This document shows, one piece after another, positions 59,153 to 64,000 of a stretch of 64,000 nucleotides of DNA. The translations under genes were made by a program, and so were the position numbers. This DNA is from Guadua angustifolia (taxonomy: Eukaryota > Streptophyta > Magnoliopsida > Poales > Poaceae). Every line of letters begins with the position of its first letter. Position 1 is the stretch's first letter. The stretch is from NCBI GenBank assembly GCA_036346375.1, contig CM070500.1, positions 70,994,525-71,058,524 on the forward strand. Reading direction: 5' to 3'. The notes below the pieces were generated by a model. It ran no database searches. It was not told where the DNA came from and saw only the letters and a list, made by a program, of their open reading frames with translations.

Positions 59153-60790
59153 GTAACATCCAGAATAATCTAAATAGGAAATTCAACTTATAAAAATAAC
59201 AATTGCTATAATAATTAAAAAGGGGAAAACTAACACCTCTACTAAAATAAAAATCGCCACCCAAAACTTCAATCAGCATTATATAATAAAATGTGCCGAA
59301 ACAAAGTAGTGCGCCGGAATAAAGTCTGCAAGCTAAACGATCTCAAATTTCAATGTGCCAAACTAAAATGCAACCAAATTAATAAATTGCTAAATTAAAA
59401 CCAGCGGTCTATCTACACCTATCTCAATCAGATCAGAACAAGGTTGGACACCATAGTTAACTGTCACATGAATCTTATACTCCATAATTTCAGGAACCGA
59501 ATTGAATCCAATAGACGGCCAGTTTCAGAATCCAAGTGAGGCCGAGTATTTCAAGTCTATATTAGGCAAGATTCTTTTGATCATATTTATAAAATTGGTT
59601 TCTTTAAATGCTTTCAAATGTCATCGATGCATGGGAAAAGTCTTTTTTTAAATGAAATTTTATATCGGTTGTGGACGGAGTGATGATATGGAGGAATTGG
59701 TTAAATATAAAGACTACTGATATGTGAAATGGTGGTGATGTATTTCTATGTATGGTGGATAGAGGACATTAATGAGGAGGATTGTTATATTAGTTGGGCT
59801 CTCTACATAGACTATGATATGAGAGCGAACAACTACACTCAGGTAATAAGCTGTATTTTCAGTATCAACTATAGTGTGTGAAATCGGTCAGAAAAGGTTA
59901 TCCTAGGAAGGTATTATGATCTTCACATTAGGTAAGAGTAGATAACTATACGTGTGAAGCTAGGTATGCCGGAAAGCCTAGTGAGGTGACACTGAAAATC
60001 AACTGCGGTTAATTCTTTCAGGCTATATATGTAAAGCCTTGGGTTGAGTATCAGTGTCACTGTGGTAGCATGATACAACTATTAGCTGCGAGTCTGGTGG
60101 GACATCCTAAGATATGTGTCTTTGGATCGAGTTAATAGGATTGGAGATCTAATAATGGACTAGTGATAAACATTCTAGGGCCTAACGGTATGGGATCACT
60201 ATGAGTAAAGTGGTACAAACCTGCACAAGGTCAAATCATGAATTCGTGCATGTCTTCTGGATTGAAGACCGCAGAAGCTAAGTCTGCCTCATATGTGAGA
60301 TCTAGTGGCAATTTCAATAATTAAAATTGAAATTCTACATTTTCCTAATAAAACCCTATTTTCTTGAAAATTCATTTGAGAGGAGAAAGTTTATGAGATA
60401 TATGTTAGTAAAATTTCATACAGTGCATTTTGTTATTAATGCTTGCTGAGTATTTTTTGTATTCACTCTTGCTAAATACCCCTTTGCTTAGAAAAATACT
60501 CCTCTGGTGAAGGATATGGTTGGGCATAGATCCCAATGAGTTAGACCACGAGGTATAGGGTGAAGGTCATCCATAGGATTAAGACTACGAGGAGGCGGAA
60601 TATCAGGGGCTAGATTGATGGTTATGCAGAGCTTCCGCTTCTGTCAGTCTATTGGAGTAATTAGTACTTTAGTATTATATTTTTGTTGTACTTAGATCTT
60701 ATATATAATTAATGTACTCGACCTGTAGTCTGTGTAGCAATGGAATGTAATAAGTTTTCATTTCAGTCTCTAATTATTGTTCTACTGTAA
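59153..60790 (+). mobile_element. Decayed gypsy-type LTR-like sequence
   Basis: It begins tgtaacatccagaataatc. Later it has a tract cttgctgagtattttttgta followed by an acgaggaggcgg region at about 60590. That order parallels the solo LTR at 31580-34464 (ttgttgagtacgctttgtac near 34080). No target duplication or pol was found, so the limits are approximate. Confidence 0.4.
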
Positions 60791-61440
60791 CACTCTAAAC
60801 ACGGTGTATTAACTGATAAAACATTAAGTGCGCTTGATGTTTTGATTAGCTAATATGTCGGAATTCGTATAATTATCTTATAGTAATAACGGTGTTATTA
60901 TCGTTATCTTAGGCTAATTATATAGATCGCTACATAAAGTATCAGCTTCTTCCCGGCCGAGCAACGCAAGGCACTCGCCAGCAATGTATAACAAGTAGGA
61001 TGTATAGTAGCATGTCCAGATAGCTTGATAGATACGTACAACTGTCAGTGTTGTTCCTTAACATGCATGGTACGTACGAAACTGAATATATCTAGTGGTA
61101 GTGGTTGTGTTAATTCTCTTTTCTTAACCTCCGAAGTTGGGCCAAGCTTCCATTCTGAGCTTAGGATGTTTCAGTTTCAGATGAATGGAGACTGGTTGTC
61201 CGGCACTCTACTGTTCACTCAGGCTCGATTGATGATGGGAATCTGGCTATCTCAAGTGGGGATATCTAGTTTGGAGTTCTTGTTGCTTCCATCTACTAGC
61301 GAGGGGGTTACAAATACACCCCTAACATTCTATTCCCTCTACTTTAGAATAGGACAATTCACTCCACTTCCTAAACTCGGCTTGGTTTAGTTGGCCCATT
61401 ATGTTTTTTCTCACAAAACCATGACATGTGGCTACGATAT
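60791..61440. other. Intergenic, nothing recognised
   Basis: It starts with another ctgtaacactctaaacac string that could be an LTR start. A plus-strand frame at 61025-61390 has no motif. Confidence 0.3.
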
Positions 61441-63180
61441 TGTCACAGCTTAGAAATTTAGATTTGTGAATAAAACTTAGTTAAAATGCAATTTCTGATT
61501 TGTTTTTAGCTTTTCCTAGATTTTCTGCAATTTATGTCCTATTTTTTAGCACTTTTCAATTTGTGCCGACCATACAAATCAATTTCAGAATTTGATAATA
61601 TTTTATCTATGCTCCAAATATTCCAAATTAATTTTGTAAATTTTTTGGAATTTGTGGAAGTCATTTTATAATTTTAAAATTAGGAAAGTCTTCTCTTGAA
61701 TTATTTTATTCCGAAATCAATTTAAAATCACAAAAGCCTTCTCGTGCCAATTTCCTCCTCTGTCCCGTCTCTGTTTTCTACCTCGGCCTGTTGTTGTGCA
61801 GTCTTTAAGCCCACATCTTGCCCCGTTGCAATTTCTGAAATCGCCTTCTTCTTTATGCCTTTTCTTTTCCATTGGGACATTCTTGGGAATACATTCTATG
61901 ATTCCCCTCTCCCTCAACCCAGTGCGCCAGCCCAGTGCTGTTCGCACACCATGGCTATTGCGATCATGCCATTCACACCTAGCTCGCCCAAACCCCACAC
62001 GACCCATGCCAATGCATGCCCGCCCTAGGACCGGAAGCACCTACACACGCTTAGGCCATGACCGCCACGTCGCTGCTCCACACCGACCACCACCATCGCC
62101 CTAGGCCATGCCACCCCATTTCATCTAGCACAGAGCCTACGCTAATGTCATGTCACCGTCTTCTACACGCCTTTGACTTCCTTCCCTAGGCCAATGCGCC
62201 ATGCCTTTGGGACCAAGCCGAGGCCACTCAACCCAACACCTATAAAGCCTCCCTAGCCTTACATTCCACTCGACACTCCTCCCCATCACTCCCTCTCCAG
62301 CGCCGCAATTCCACGATGCTTCTATGAAGCTCTTTTCCCCTGACCCAACCAAACCAAGCTAAGCTCAATCTCCCCCCCCCCCCGGTAAGCCATTCACAAA
62401 TTTTTGAGATTGAGCCTCCTTAGCATGCCCTGATCACTTTCCCTCCTCATTTGCTGCCTTGCTCTACTAGAAAGTTGCCACCACAATCATCTTCCTCTGA
62501 CGCCTCAGGTCACCGTCACCAAGCCTCTCCAATGAACTTCCGCCACCGCTAACCCCCAAAATGGGATCCCCTCACATCCCTTATGCTTCCCCTCCATCAA
62601 TTCAACCCTAACTCCACCATCTCTCCACCTCCACCGTCTGCCATGACCATCTATGGCCAACCCTCCTCGAGGCCTCCCTCCACTCCCACTTGCTACCCCA
62701 AGCCTTGACGCAGCGAATTCCGCCGCTATTCGCCACCAACAACTTTGCCCAAGCCGCTGCCCTATTTTGAGTCATCGACAAGCAAGCCCCACCTATCAGA
62801 CGTTCCCCTCTCTCTCAGTCACTGACAAGCCCTACATGTCGGTTTTCTTTTAAAAACCGATTTCAAAATCGCAAGCACTAACATATGAGCCCTACAGCTC
62901 AGTTAAGCTTTTAAATAAACCAGTTTACTTGAATCATGGCCCCACACATTAGCCTTTTGTGCAATAAAATGAATTTTCTAAATCAAAGAAAATAATTATG
63001 AATGGTATTTTTCATCTTCTTTTTCTTGATTTTCTCTTCCAGTAAAACTTCCAATGGCTCGTTCTCCCTCATACAAACTCCAAATGATTTTGTTTTTGTT
63101 TCTAATTTTTTATAAATTCAAGATCCCTCACCCCAAACATGTTTTGTAATTCTTAGATTTTATTTGGAAATTATTTGAAA
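61441..63180 (+). mobile_element. Second decayed gypsy-type LTR segment
   Basis: A T-rich block (61450-61740) leads to a GC-rich block with a TATA-like acctataaagcctccc at 62238-62253. A CT-rich leader ends in a cytosine run near 62370. A tail at 63020-63180 (tcttgattttctcttccag) parallels 32690-32830 of the solo LTR. It is truncated on the right. Pro/Ser-rich open frames here are LTR sequence. Confidence 0.4.
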
Positions 63181-63592
63181 TTTATGTGCTTGCGATAAAA
63201 AATTCACAATAGAGATAAATACATGTAACGCACATTCAAACATAATAAATGACAAAATTCACAATTCAAATACATCTATACGCACTTTACACAATTCACA
63301 GTTGAATAATACATACAATCTGCTATACAACTTACAGATTGTCTGAGGCACTAAACTCACCCCCAGCTCGAATTATATCAGCTAGGAAGAAGACGACAAC
63401 CTCTCCTCAACCTTCTCAAGATCCTCAAAGGGAAAAGAAAAGGTAGATAATTTCTCTACTTAGTCGATACTAAATGCATGCAAGATGTTTGGACTACCAG
63501 ACTACTCCTAGTCCTTGGTCTCGTAACCACCAAATTTTTATTGTTGGTATTGTACGTCTACCATGTCTACACTCCTTAACTGAAGCAATAAT
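63181..63592. other. Intergenic, nothing recognised
   Basis: AT-rich sequence with acaattcaca-type short repeats. No coding frame or RNA gene is seen. Confidence 0.3.
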
Positions 63593-63595
63593 TAA

Positions 63596-64000
63596 GGGCC
63601 TATTTGGGGGGCTATGGCTAGGCTGCAAAACTGCTTTTGGTTTGTTGGGCTATAAAGCAACTGTAGCTGGCGGTTGGGGCTTTTTTTGTTATGCTATTTG
63701 GCAAACTGGCTGCTGCAACTATAACTTTTTGGGGCAATCAAGTAGGGAGGCAATAACCTAGTGAAGTATAGCGGCGGCCAAGTGGGGAGATGACGTGGAG
63801 GCGATGAGGCAGGGCGGCGGAGGATGGGGAAGCAAAGCAAGCGAGATGGGAAACGATCAATGAAAGCCATAGCTAAAAAGCTCCTCCTCGACACTGTAGC
63901 TTTTGAGGGTGCTTCTGTTGTGGCTTAGCTTCCCAGCTACTTTACAGCCATGCTATTGTGGGGAGCTTTTGGCCCAAAGCTGAAGCATAGCCCCCAAACA
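63596..64000 (-). mobile_element. MITE cut by the window edge
   Basis: It starts gggcctatttggggggctatg after a TAA (63593-63595), and the window ends in the matching inverted end gcatagcccccaaaca. The interior is related in reverse orientation to the MITE at 18502-18856; both carry a conserved block reading (H/R)PAS(P/S)PPR(Y/H)LPT in one frame. About five bases of the right terminus are missing. Confidence 0.7.

Noticed and set aside
58871..59279. Phe/Leu/Tyr-rich minus-strand frames as membrane proteins
   Set aside because: They arise from reading a GA-rich and AT-rich low-complexity tract.
61744..62104. Plus-strand Pro/Ser-rich frames as a gene
   Set aside because: They lie in a decayed gypsy-type LTR segment with a TATA and CT-rich leader downstream.

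Overview
This is plant nuclear DNA, almost certainly from a grass and most like rice (Oryza). The reasons are GT-AG introns in host genes, a chloroplast-targeted ribosomal protein gene, plant subtilase and SRO families, and a background of Tourist-, Stowaway- and hAT-like MITEs with Ty1-copia and Ty3-gypsy elements. No bacterial, organellar or CRISPR signal is seen. I recognise three host genes that look intact, all on the minus strand: a 10-exon subtilisin-like protease (4170-7479), a two-exon plastid 50S ribosomal protein PSRP5/cL37 (21002-22018) and a four-exon SRO protein with WWE, PARP-like and RST regions (48429-53762). The SRO gene also has a decayed paralogue at 40719-41330.

Layout. 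1-2700: remnants of gypsy-type elements, with a gypsy-transposon domain ORF, an LTR-like promoter region and a 21-bp in-frame minisatellite. 2700-9100: subtilase and flanks, with a 124-bp tandem repeat. 9103-12805: a decayed copia element with matching CTTGT target-site duplications, invaded by the 3' end of a gypsy element. 12.8-15.1 kb: inverted-repeat elements. 15106-15894: a non-autonomous hAT element with a perfect 8-bp target duplication. 15.7-20.9 kb: a tandem duplication of about 2 kb, whose second copy carries two MITE insertions that the first copy lacks, ending 140 bp past the PSRP5 stop codon. 24117-39141: a three-layer nest. A copia element (TSD GTTGT) contains a gag-only LTR element (TSD ATAAC), which contains a 2.9-kb solo LTR (TSD CCCCT). 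39.1-41.8 kb: a LINE 3' fragment, the SRO pseudogene and a long foldback element. 42881-47790: a 3'-truncated gypsy element. 48.4-53.9 kb: the SRO gene, with a 3.5-kb first intron filled by MITEs and LTRs. 54.7-64 kb: MITEs, decayed gypsy-type LTR sequence and a weak candidate gene fragment.

The three host genes show no common pathway: one is secreted proteolysis, one plastid translation, one nuclear stress signalling. The transposons dominate the window, and several paired copies give empty-site proof of insertion. All statements come from reading the sequence and from family knowledge; no searches were run.
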